From the IMG/VR virus record IMGVR_UViG_3300035670_001460, positions 1 to 20,526 of that record: 20,526 bases of DNA. One strand, given 5' to 3'. This document shows, in pieces, positions 1 to 5,366 of this stretch (position 1 is the first letter of the stretch; each line of letters opens with the position of its first letter). Below the pieces are notes generated by a model. That model had not been told where the DNA came from. It saw only the letters and a list, made by a program, of their open reading frames with translations, and ran no database searches. The translations under genes were made by a program, and so were the position numbers. Origin of the DNA: a virus.

Positions 1-211
1 TTATCTTGTTATCTACGTCTATTGCTTGAAGAGCTTTCCATAATGCGTCTTCGTCAAAAGAAAATCTATTATTACTCCAGCTTATTCTATCTTTATCTAA
101 TCCTAGTACAATTTCATCTACATAATCGTAGTATGTTTTAATACTTTCAGGTAAAAACTTAGCATCGTAACTTATCAGACTTATTACGCTCTTCTTCCGT
201 GTAGGTTTCAT
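1..211 (-). CDS. Partial glycosyltransferase-like protein (N-terminal 70 residues)
   Basis: The reading frame starts at an ATG (211-209) and runs off the window edge, giving 70 residues. The N-terminus has a hydrophobic strand (VISLISYD, residues 9-16), then a helix with LPESI and a second strand DEIVLGLD. This resembles the first beta-alpha-beta unit of GT-A glycosyltransferases, where the nucleotide-sugar binds. An AGGA about 7 bases before the ATG can serve as ribosome-binding site. The start overlaps the small basic gene upstream by 53 bases in another frame. It lies directly after a GT2-like gene and an epimerase gene, which supports a sugar-transfer role. The catalytic part lies outside the window, so family assignment is inference from fold pattern. 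Confidence 0.6.
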   Translation of the reverse strand, partial: MKPTRKKSVISLISYDAKFLPESIKTYYDYVDEIVLGLDKDRISWSNNRFSFDEDALWKALQAIDVDNKI

Positions 212-335
212 ATAATCCTATGCCTCTTTTCCAATTTTCTTTTATTATTTGAAATGCTGCTCTTCTTCTTGCTGCTTTCAAAGCTCTTTTATGCTTTTTT
301 CTAACCAATACCTTATTGTTATTATTCTTTTTCAT
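159..335 (-). CDS. Small, very basic hypothetical protein (58 aa)
   Basis: This ATG-started frame encodes 58 residues, with long Lys/Arg runs in the N-terminal half (KKHKRALKAARRRAAF). It begins inside the last codons of the preceding glycosyltransferase gene (14-base overlap) and its 3' end overlaps the next glycosyltransferase start by 53 bases. The clean stop-to-start overlap with the upstream gene suggests translational coupling. No strong Shine-Dalgarno sequence is visible. I do not recognise a family. The basic composition would fit nucleic-acid or membrane-phosphate binding, but that is not evidence of function. It could be a chance frame between two real genes. Confidence 0.4.
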   Translation of the reverse strand: MKKNNNNKVLVRKKHKRALKAARRRAAFQIIKENWKRGIGLYETYTEEERNKSDKLRC

Positions 336-1089
336 CGTCTACCCACATGTCTGTAGTCGTTAATAGATCACTGCCTTGCCATTTATCAAGGAATATTCTA
401 TGATTTATGGCTGCGTGTTGTTGTTTGATTGGATTTTGGCTTTGGATTCTCTTATTGTCTTTACCTTCAAAATGAAGTAACTTAACCGGTGTTTGATATA
501 TCTTCCAACCAAGCTTGCGGGCAGTAAGACAATAATCCACATCACGGTAGTAAGTCCAATAATAGCTAGGGTCAAAGGAACCACAGTCACGGATAACAGC
601 CCTGCGGATATAAATTCCGCCAAACGTAACCCAGGATACTTCTCTGAGTCTGTCGTACTTTCCCGTGTCTTCTTCCAAGTTTCTAGATGTGCTTGAACTA
701 AATAGCTCAAGTCCTCCTCCGAAATGTATCGCTTCTCCATTTACAAACCGGCCTCCTGCATGTTGTATGTAATAATTATTGTTTTCACTTTTAGCAGGGT
801 AAAGCAAAGTAGTACCAAATATTCCCGCTTCTGGATGTGCTTGAACGTAGTTCAATAAGTCTGTATACCATTTATTAGTAGTATCGTTAGGCATTGGAAG
901 CATGTCTGCATGTAGAATTATAATATCTCTATCTGGATACATATTCCAAAGAGTTTGGTATGCTAAATCACTACCAATCATACCGTGGTCTTTCCAAAAT
1001 ACTACAGGCAGTCTATATCCTAGTGCAGTTTTAAGGGCTTGTACTTCCTCGTCGTGTACGAAAGGTACTACTATTATAGGGTTCAACAT
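322..1089 (-). CDS. Glycosyltransferase, GT2-like
   Basis: A 255-residue protein expected to move a sugar from a nucleotide-sugar donor to an acceptor in the cytoplasm. The N-terminus (NPIIVVPF, residues 3-10) looks like the first strand of the GT-A fold. The strand DIIILHADMLP (residues 55-65) holds an HAD where GT2 enzymes carry the metal-binding DxD. Residues 182-194 (RDVDYCLTARKLG), followed by WKIYQTPVKLLHFEG, match the conserved C-terminal region of rhamnosyltransferase-like GT2 enzymes (ED-x-D-x-C-x-R-x-x-x-x-G pattern). AAAGGA lies about 5 bases before the ATG. It follows the epimerase gene after a 170-base leader and overlaps the next small gene. Phage homologues may modify host surface glycans, virion proteins or DNA; the target is unknown. 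Confidence 0.85.
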   Translation of the reverse strand: MLNPIIVVPFVHDEEVQALKTALGYRLPVVFWKDHGMIGSDLAYQTLWNMYPDRDIIILHADMLPMPNDTTNKWYTDLLNYVQAHPEAGIFGTTLLYPAKSENNNYYIQHAGGRFVNGEAIHFGGGLELFSSSTSRNLEEDTGKYDRLREVSWVTFGGIYIRRAVIRDCGSFDPSYYWTYYRDVDYCLTARKLGWKIYQTPVKLLHFEGKDNKRIQSQNPIKQQHAAINHRIFLDKWQGSDLLTTTDMWVDDEKE

Positions 1090-1259
1090 TAAAATCCTTT
1101 ATTTTTATAGACTTGTATCAAGAATGTACGCATTGAAAAACGCACATACGCTACAGCTGAGTTTTTTACATTTACTGGTCGGTGCCAACCATAGCTAAAA
1201 ATTACTTTGTCGTCTGAGTTTTTGTTGGTTGGCGTTCATATTGTTTTGTATGTCTGCCG
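1090..1259 (-). promoter_or_regulatory. Structured leader between epimerase and glycosyltransferase genes
   Basis: A 170-base non-coding gap, long for this compact region. On the minus strand, GCCAACC (1233-1227) can pair with GGTTGGC (1190-1184) across a 36-base loop. The second segment can instead fold locally as GGTTGG...CCGACC. These two pairings exclude each other. A 14-codon ATG frame (1239-1195) lies within the loop but has no ribosome-binding site. TATAAAAATA just before the downstream ribosome-binding site is reminiscent of a T4 late promoter (TATAAATA) but has an extra A. No terminator T-run is visible. It may be a regulatory leader or merely spacer. Confidence 0.3.
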
Positions 1260-2297
1260 TTATTTGTTGAACAGCTTATCTGTCCATGTTTTTGGGGTTT
1301 TTTCTGTTATTATTTCTAATTCTAAGTGATAGTTAAATTGTCTTTTAGGACTATTTTTAATCCAAACTACGGTATCGCTAACAGTGTCTTCAGTTGTGTA
1401 TTTTGTAGTATACTTTAATATGTTTTTTGCTTTTTCTGTGCTTACCCAGGCATCTTTTACTTCCTGCGGCCTCTCTGGCACATGTATTATTTTAGTCTCT
1501 GCGTTAAAATATTTGTGAACTATGTCAGCTAGTTCTCGTATAGTTATTTCACTACCGTGGTCAGGACCTATGTTAAACACTTCACCACTTGTAATACTGT
1601 CTTTATTTGCATATAAAGTTTCGTAGGCATCTACGCAGTCTCTGACATGAGAAAAACTACGTTTTTGTGTGCCATCTCCATATATGTAAACAGGTTTTTC
1701 GTGCAACACTCTGTTTGCAAATATGCTCATAACATTTCTGAAAGGATCACTATAGCATTGGTGAGGCCCGCACACGTTATGTGGCACCATGTGAAATACC
1801 TTTATACCGTGTATAATGCTCATTAAGTTCAGATGTTCTTCAGCATGTCTCTTGGCTAGTCCATAAGGATCTACTGGCCTAGAATCTGTATTGCTTTCTA
1901 CAAAAGGAGGTACACCTTTTCCATACCTAGCCATAGAGCTAGTATTAATAAAAGTTTCTACTCCAGAAGCTATAGCAGCACTACAGACACTGGCTGTGCC
2001 TACATATATGTTTTCTACAATTACTTTAGGGCTAAATACACTTAAACCTTCATGTGCTAGTGCTGCACAATGAATAATTAATTCTGGCTTATAGAACTTA
2101 AAGATTTCAGTTAGTTTTTTATTATTAAGAATATCTTCGTTAAAAAATATAAACTCACTATTTTGGTCAGGCATATTAGTATTATAGCCGCCAATCAAAC
2201 TGTCTATACCTACAACTCTGAATCCTAATTTTAGGAATCTATAGCATAAATGACTTCCTATAAGTCCTGCACTTCCTGTTATTACTACTGTTTTCAT
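1260..2297 (-). CDS. NAD-dependent epimerase/dehydratase (extended SDR, sugar-nucleotide)
   Basis: A 345-residue protein of usual length for UDP-glucose 4-epimerase or dTDP-glucose dehydratase relatives. It shows the Rossmann dinucleotide motif GSAGLIG (residues 8-14), an acidic residue after the second strand (GIDSL), the CAA-type strand end at 77-79, the catalytic Ser region TSS (119-121) and the YxxxK pair Y145/K149 in YGLAK. Later motifs (GDGTQKRSFSHVRDC, VFNIG) are typical of nucleotide-sugar epimerases. The ribosome-binding site is AGGA about 6 bases before the ATG. It would interconvert a nucleotide-sugar for the adjacent glycosyltransferases. Substrate cannot be fixed from sequence. 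It is preceded by a terminator-like hairpin that may attenuate or insulate it. Confidence 0.9.
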   Translation of the reverse strand: MKTVVITGSAGLIGSHLCYRFLKLGFRVVGIDSLIGGYNTNMPDQNSEFIFFNEDILNNKKLTEIFKFYKPELIIHCAALAHEGLSVFSPKVIVENIYVGTASVCSAAIASGVETFINTSSMARYGKGVPPFVESNTDSRPVDPYGLAKRHAEEHLNLMSIIHGIKVFHMVPHNVCGPHQCYSDPFRNVMSIFANRVLHEKPVYIYGDGTQKRSFSHVRDCVDAYETLYANKDSITSGEVFNIGPDHGSEITIRELADIVHKYFNAETKIIHVPERPQEVKDAWVSTEKAKNILKYTTKYTTEDTVSDTVVWIKNSPKRQFNYHLELEIITEKTPKTWTDKLFNK

Positions 2298-2317
2298 TTT
2301 ATATCCTAAATGTAAAT

Positions 2318-2342
2318 AAAAAAGCCCTTAGCAATTAAGGGC
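2318..2342 (-). terminator. Rho-independent terminator after bS21-like gene
   Basis: On the minus strand, GCCCTTA (2342-2336), a 5-base loop and TAAGGGC (2330-2324) form a 7-bp stem followed directly by six T (2323-2318) and more A/T. It lies 52 bases after the stop of the bS21-like gene and just before the epimerase gene. It can end the 2902-2394 operon. Because a weak promoter may sit between it and the upstream stop, it might also act as an attenuator for the epimerase gene. Confidence 0.8.
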
Positions 2343-2356
2343 CTTATTATGTTTTA

Positions 2357-2385
2357 ATAATATATGCTAATGGGGTACCATGCAA
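2357..2385 (-). promoter_or_regulatory. Possible weak sigma70 promoter upstream of terminator
   Basis: On the minus strand TTGCAT (2385-2380), a 17-base spacer and TATTAT (2362-2357) resemble -35 and -10 boxes. The -35 matches consensus only in the first three bases. Transcription from it would start near 2350 and meet the 2342-2318 hairpin within about 35 bases before reaching the epimerase gene. Confidence 0.3.
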
Positions 2386-2393
2386 GAATTATT

Positions 2394-2654
2394 TTAATTT
2401 TTTTGCTTACCGCTTGATTTTTGATTTGTGTTTCTAATTGGCAATTCCTTAGATAATCTTTCGTTTATGATTCGAAGTTTCTTTTTAGTCCTAGCCGTAT
2501 TTCTAACCTTATCTTCTCTTTTTTTCTGTCCTTTACTTTTAAAGAACTCTTTTTCTTTTACTTCTTGGTAGTGACCTTCTTTGCTTAGTTTACGCATAAG
2601 AACCTTATAAGTTCTTAGCGGGTCTCCTCCATATTTTTTAGTTTTTATTTGCAT
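2394..2654 (-). CDS. Phage-encoded ribosomal protein bS21 homologue
   Basis: An 86-residue, strongly basic protein. Residues 9-40 follow the bS21 pattern: GGDPLRTYKVLMRKLSKEG corresponds to the family's conserved single-helix start with ALRRFKR..EKAG, then VKEKEFFKSKGQKKREDK corresponds to the REFYEKPTxxRKRK segment. The C-terminal tail of about 35 residues is longer than in typical bacterial bS21 (about 70 residues). bS21 binds the 30S platform next to the anti-Shine-Dalgarno end of 16S rRNA and affects start-site choice. Homologues are known in several marine and very large phages. AGGA lies about 8 bases before the ATG. Start and upstream stop overlap as TAATG, so it is co-translated with the glutaredoxin-like gene. 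Host-ribosome incorporation is inference. Confidence 0.8.
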   Translation of the reverse strand: MQIKTKKYGGDPLRTYKVLMRKLSKEGHYQEVKEKEFFKSKGQKKREDKVRNTARTKKKLRIINERLSKELPIRNTNQKSSGKQKN

Positions 2655-2902
2655 TAGTCTTTTCCTGCTCCAGAGTTTCTTGCCCAGTTTAGTATTATAT
2701 CTAAAGGTTGCTTACCTCGCATAGTATAACCTTCTTTTCCCGCTTTTGTAATTAAAAAGCTTGGTACTGTGTTTACAGGCACATTTCCATTGTAATCTGC
2801 GATGTCAACTACGGTAACTGAATATCCTTGAGATTCTAGATACTCCCTAGTCTTAGTCACATAACCACTAAGTTGTTCGTTTTGAACTATTAAAATTTCC
2901 AT
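2654..2902 (-). CDS. Glutaredoxin/thioredoxin-fold protein lacking cysteines
   Basis: An 82-residue protein with the glutaredoxin order: first strand MEILIVQN, a helix to residue 26, strand SVTVVDI, then TVPSFLI with the cis-proline motif (TVP, about residues 46-48), a final strand and helix. Where glutaredoxins carry CPYC, this protein has EQLSG; there is no cysteine anywhere. It therefore cannot do dithiol or monothiol redox chemistry and may serve as a binding fold. It is the first gene after a strong promoter, has a GGAGG ribosome-binding site about 6 bases before the ATG, and overlaps the bS21-like gene by one base. The fold call is from motif order only. Confidence 0.6.
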   Translation of the reverse strand: MEILIVQNEQLSGYVTKTREYLESQGYSVTVVDIADYNGNVPVNTVPSFLITKAGKEGYTMRGKQPLDIILNWARNSGAGKD

Positions 2903-2922
2903 ATTGCCTCCAATTTGTATTC

Positions 2923-2950
2923 AGTATACTATATATGTGCTTAGTGTCAA
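2923..2950 (-). promoter_or_regulatory. Strong sigma70 promoter for glutaredoxin-like/bS21-like operon
   Basis: Minus-strand TTGACA (2950-2945), 16-base spacer and TATACT (2928-2923). The -35 is perfect and the -10 matches five of six. Expected start is near 2916, 14 bases before the ATG, with GGAGG inside the leader. Confidence 0.8.
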
Positions 2951-2989
2951 TTTAAAAAATTTTATAAGTCTGTTGCTCTTACAAGTAAG

Positions 2990-3001
2990 AAGCATATGCT
3001 T
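2990..3001. repeat. 12-bp perfect palindrome in divergent promoter region
   Basis: AAGCATATGCTT reads the same on both strands. It lies between the outward-facing -35 boxes at 2945-2950 (minus) and 3024-3029 (plus). Next to it, TCTTACAAGTAAGA forms a short imperfect dyad. Position and symmetry suit an operator for a dimeric regulator acting on both promoters, but no regulator is identified. Confidence 0.4.
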
Positions 3002-3023
3002 TTATTTTTATCTTGCTCAGAGG

Positions 3024-3052
3024 TTGTTAATTTGATTATATATAGTTATACT
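3024..3052 (+). promoter_or_regulatory. Sigma70-like promoter for gene at 3071
   Basis: TTGTTA (3024-3029), 17-base spacer, TATACT (3047-3052). Expected start is about 3059, just before the AAGAGGAAAA ribosome-binding segment. It diverges from the 2923-2950 promoter. Confidence 0.65.
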
Positions 3053-3070
3053 TAACCAAAAAGAGGAAAA

Positions 3071-3400
3071 ATGAGCAAACTAACACCTTTTGATATTGAA
3101 TTTTTTGAAATGAGTGCAACGCTAGCTAGTGAAATAACTGAACAGAGTAAAAAAACTTTAGTAAAAACACTACTTAAGCTTAACAATCCTACTTATTTTT
3201 ATAAACACGTAAAACGCCATCCAATTGAGCTACACGGATTCAATGCTCATAGCACTATTAACCCAGTATTATCAGCTATCGGCTCAATGATTAATATTCT
3301 TAAAACAGAAAATAACTCAGAAATGCTTCAAAAAAAGCTGCAAACGGAGTTTGCATGGGCGTTTAACAATTATCCTAAATACACCTCAGTTAATTTGTAA
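3071..3400 (+). CDS. Hypothetical protein (109 aa)
   Basis: ATG start with AGAGG about 5 bases upstream and its own promoter. The protein is predicted to be mostly helical and mildly basic, with no signal peptide, membrane segment, metal site or recognisable catalytic motif. Residues 20-40 (TEQSKKTLVKTLLKL) form an amphipathic helix. It is transcribed alone: the following gene at 3465 has its own promoter. I do not recognise a family. Its place as the first gene of the rightward block and its divergent promoter suggest an early-expressed accessory protein, which is inference. Confidence 0.75.
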   Translation: MSKLTPFDIEFFEMSATLASEITEQSKKTLVKTLLKLNNPTYFYKHVKRHPIELHGFNAHSTINPVLSAIGSMINILKTENNSEMLQKKLQTEFAWAFNNYPKYTSVNL

Positions 3401-3409
3401 TTTTTTATT

Positions 3410-3438
3410 TTGACAAAAATGAGTGCTTCTCGTATACT
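3410..3438 (+). promoter_or_regulatory. Near-consensus sigma70 promoter
   Basis: TTGACA (3410-3415), exactly 17-base spacer, TATACT (3433-3438). Expected start is near 3445, leaving GGAG (3453-3456) and the ATG at 3465 in the transcript. The -10 box lies inside the first arm of the 15-bp inverted repeat 3426-3440/3478-3492. Confidence 0.85.
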
Positions 3439-3492
3439 GGTAGGGAGGGGCCGGAGATATCATAATGGAAGACTTATCCAGTATACGAGAAG
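3426..3492. repeat. 15-bp perfect inverted repeat spanning promoter and start codon
   Basis: CTTCTCGTATACTGG (3426-3440) and its exact complement (3478-3492) flank a 37-base loop. The left arm includes the -10 box. The loop holds the Shine-Dalgarno sequence and ATG. The right arm covers codons 5 to 10 of the gene. RNA started at this promoter would lack most or all of the left arm, so only read-through RNA from the upstream gene could form the full hairpin around the start codon. As DNA it could also bind a regulator at two sites. Confidence 0.75.
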
Positions 3493-3791
3493 AGATACGC
3501 CAGTTACATGAGCGTTCTCAAAATACCAAAACTGAAGTAAAAGTACTTCAGACAAAATTTGATGAAAGACACATAGCACTAATGGAGAAGATGGAAAAGC
3601 TGGCCACAGACGTAGAGCGCTTAAACTCTAGATTTGACTCCGAAATGGGTTCTCTTCTTGAAAAAATAGATCAGTTAAATCAGCTAGCAAATCAGGGTAA
3701 GACTAGCTTAAGAACATTATGGTTTATTGGAGGCTTATTTGCAGCAACTGGAGCTGCTCTAGCAACATGGTCAGACTTATTATTCAAATAA
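3465..3791 (+). CDS. Coiled-coil protein with C-terminal membrane anchor (XhlA-like)
   Basis: A 108-residue protein. Residues 1-75 form a long heptad-like coiled coil (EEIRQLHERSQ, VLQTKFDERH, MEKLATDVERLNSRF). Residues about 84-104 (LWFIGGLFAATGAALATW) are one hydrophobic segment close to the C-terminus. This tail-anchored layout is that of the XhlA/haemolysin family found next to holins, and of other phage inner-membrane proteins. No holin or lysis gene is adjacent here, so a lysis role is not shown. GGAG lies 8 bases before the ATG. The gene has its own strong promoter and the unusual inverted repeat over its start region. Confidence 0.7.
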   Translation: MEDLSSIREEIRQLHERSQNTKTEVKVLQTKFDERHIALMEKMEKLATDVERLNSRFDSEMGSLLEKIDQLNQLANQGKTSLRTLWFIGGLFAATGAALATWSDLLFK

Positions 3792-3792
3792 T

Positions 3793-4164
3793 ATGTCAAT
3801 ACAATTAATAGATAAAATTAAGGACATACTAGTATCTACTCCTCTAGATATATACTCTGAGAGTTCAGATACTATAAACGAAGCTAACTTCGAACTAGTT
3901 AGCTCACGCTTCTCAGAAGATAAACTATCTCAGGAAGATAGGTATATTGGCAGTGCTAATATGTTTATAGCAGCTAGTTTAGTATGTTACGATTACTTTG
4001 ACTTTACTACTATTGATGAACTATCCGAGGAACAGCTCGATGAGTTTTATTTAGTATGGAAAGATGTAATAGAAGAGCTTAAAAAAGAAAGATTTATAAG
4101 AGAGATTGGACCACTATCTAAGAACAGTATAAAGGTAGTGGTAGATAATACGAAGTCGCCTTAA
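3793..4164 (+). CDS. Hypothetical acidic protein (123 aa)
   Basis: Starts with ATG one base after the previous stop, so it is probably translated by coupling; no clear ribosome-binding site is visible. The protein is acidic (many Asp/Glu) and largely helical, with a mixed N-terminus and a more basic C-terminal helix (ELKKERFIREIG). It has no recognisable catalytic or metal motif and no membrane segment. It shares the promoter of the coiled-coil membrane protein, which hints that the two may act together. Function unknown. Confidence 0.7.
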   Translation: MSIQLIDKIKDILVSTPLDIYSESSDTINEANFELVSSRFSEDKLSQEDRYIGSANMFIAASLVCYDYFDFTTIDELSEEQLDEFYLVWKDVIEELKKERFIREIGPLSKNSIKVVVDNTKSP

Positions 4165-4173
4165 AGGGGCTTC
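4152..4173 (+). other. Hairpin over stop codon of upstream gene
   Basis: GAAG (4152-4155) and CTTC (4170-4173) close an imperfect stem containing GCC/GGG pairs, with the TAA stop (4162-4164) in the loop. It is followed by AAATTCTT, only partly T-rich, so it is a weak terminator at best. Confidence 0.35.
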
Positions 4174-4180
4174 AAATTCT

Positions 4181-4189
4181 TGCTATAAT
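4181..4189 (+). promoter_or_regulatory. Extended -10 element (TGCTATAAT) before Hsp20 gene
   Basis: TGN plus a perfect TATAAT. No good -35 is present (TTAAAG at the 17-base distance). A start about 7 bases downstream (4196) would fall after the GGAG at 4191-4194 and only 7 bases before the ATG, producing a near-leaderless mRNA. Either the promoter is used that way or the match is fortuitous. Confidence 0.35.
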
Positions 4190-4202
4190 AGGAGAAAAGC
4201 AG

Positions 4203-4598
4203 ATGACTAACTTAACACCATATGACCCATTTTTTATTGGTTTTGAAGATTTACTATTAAAACTTAATAGCAAAGCTTCGGTCAATTTTCCGCCTTATAA
4301 TTTGTATAAGGAAAGTGATACTTCTTATGGAATAGAGCTGGCAGTAGCTGGATATTCAAAAGAGGAGATTTCAGTATCGCTAGGAAACGGAGTGTTAGAG
4401 GTATCTGGCACAAAAAAACCAGAAGACTCTAAAAAATATATTCACAAAGGAATTAGCTCAAAATCGTTTTCTAGAACTTTCACAGTAGCTGATACTATAG
4501 AAGTTACTAGTGCGGCATACCAAGACGGTATACTAAAAATAACACTCGCAAATAAAGTTCCAGAAACCAAGAAAGTAAAAGCAATACCTGTAAGTTAA
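4203..4598 (+). CDS. Small heat-shock protein, Hsp20 family
   Basis: A 131-residue protein of normal length for bacterial IbpA-like small heat-shock proteins, ATP-independent chaperones that hold unfolding proteins in soluble oligomers. The N-terminus has the PFFIGFEDLL segment seen in IbpA (FDPF..GFDRL type). Residues about 38-125 form the alpha-crystallin domain: NLYKES, YGIELAVAGYSKEEISVSL, GVLEVSG, FSRTFTV, and the AYQDGILKITL signature. The C-terminus AIPV supplies the I-x-V tail that links dimers into oligomers. GGAG lies about 8 bases before the ATG. Hsp20 genes are common in marine T4-like phages, where help with capsid folding is suggested. A strong terminator follows directly. Confidence 0.95.
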   Translation: MTNLTPYDPFFIGFEDLLLKLNSKASVNFPPYNLYKESDTSYGIELAVAGYSKEEISVSLGNGVLEVSGTKKPEDSKKYIHKGISSKSFSRTFTVADTIEVTSAAYQDGILKITLANKVPETKKVKAIPVS

Positions 4599-4606
4599 TT
4601 AGGTAG

Positions 4607-4648
4607 GAGCCGAGAGAGCGTTTGCTCTCTCGGTTCTTTAAATTTTTT
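4607..4648 (+). terminator. Strong Rho-independent terminator after Hsp20 gene
   Basis: CCGAGAGAGC (4610-4619), loop GTTT, GCTCTCTCGG (4624-4633) make a 10-bp GC-rich stem, extended by three further pairs including a G-U. TTCTTTAAATTTTTT follows. It ends the 3465-4598 transcription unit. Confidence 0.95.
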
Positions 4649-4670
4649 GTATTGCCAAATTAAAATTAAT

Positions 4671-5366
4671 ATGTTAACATATAATCAATGTAAAGACTTT
4701 AGAAATATAGATCAACCTAACGGTAGAGTGTATGACGTTCCCGTAGGGTTGTTTCCTAGTGTTACTACAGTTTTAAAGGCAACTGCCAATATGAGCGGCA
4801 TTGATGCTTGGAGAGCTAAAGTAGGCGAGGAAGAAGCAGATAAAATTCTTGAGGCGGCATCCTTGAGAGGGACGATACTACACAAATATTTAGAAGATTT
4901 TTTAATAGAGTATTCTAAACCTACGATAGAGGATGCCCGCCACTTTATTAAACATAGTGGCTTAGACAATGAACCGCTATTCATACAACAAATGGTAAAG
5001 TCTATAATGAAGCAACTTTTACTTCACAAATATGAGAGCTTGGCTCAGGAATTTGTTGTGTGGGATGATGAACTTAAACTTGCTGGACGCTGCGATAATC
5101 TAGGTTATTGGATGGGCAAGTTAACCTTAGTTGACTTTAAGACTGCAAGAAAAGAAAAACCTATAGCCTACGTTAAAGATTACTTTCTTCAGGCTACTGC
5201 TTATTGTAAGGCTCATAATAGGATGTTCCCAGAACAAGTAAATAGGTTCGTTATTCTAATTGCAAATGAACAGGGAGGATTCCAATTATTTACAGGAACG
5301 CCAAAAACATACATACCCGACTTGCGATACAGGGTAAAAAAGTTCTATGAACAAAAAACGTATTAG
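4671..5366 (+). CDS. PD-(D/E)XK nuclease, RecB/Cas4-like
   Basis: A 231-residue protein from the ATG at 4671. An in-frame TTG at 4647 lies inside the terminator T-run and is rejected. Motifs follow the RecB-family nuclease order: RGTILHKYLE with H71, E127 in QEFVVWDD, D142 in LAGRCDN, D155 and K157 in LVDFKTA, and the QxxxY motif Q174/Y178 in LQATAYCKAH. These residues bind two metals and cut DNA. The first 30 residues include the FPSVTTVL segment common in phage exonucleases of this family. Its end overlaps the PhoH gene by 20 bases, indicating one operon. The likely role is DNA processing during replication or recombination, possibly host DNA degradation. No obvious ribosome-binding site is seen. 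Confidence 0.85.
   Translation: MLTYNQCKDFRNIDQPNGRVYDVPVGLFPSVTTVLKATANMSGIDAWRAKVGEEEADKILEAASLRGTILHKYLEDFLIEYSKPTIEDARHFIKHSGLDNEPLFIQQMVKSIMKQLLLHKYESLAQEFVVWDDELKLAGRCDNLGYWMGKLTLVDFKTARKEKPIAYVKDYFLQATAYCKAHNRMFPEQVNRFVILIANEQGGFQLFTGTPKTYIPDLRYRVKKFYEQKTY

Noticed and set aside
1195-1239. 14-codon leader peptide before the glycosyltransferase
   Set aside because: No ribosome-binding site and no run of regulatory codons.
4647-4670. Longer start (TTG 4647) for the PD-(D/E)XK nuclease
   Set aside because: It lies in the T-run of the upstream terminator; the ATG at 4671 fits the family start.
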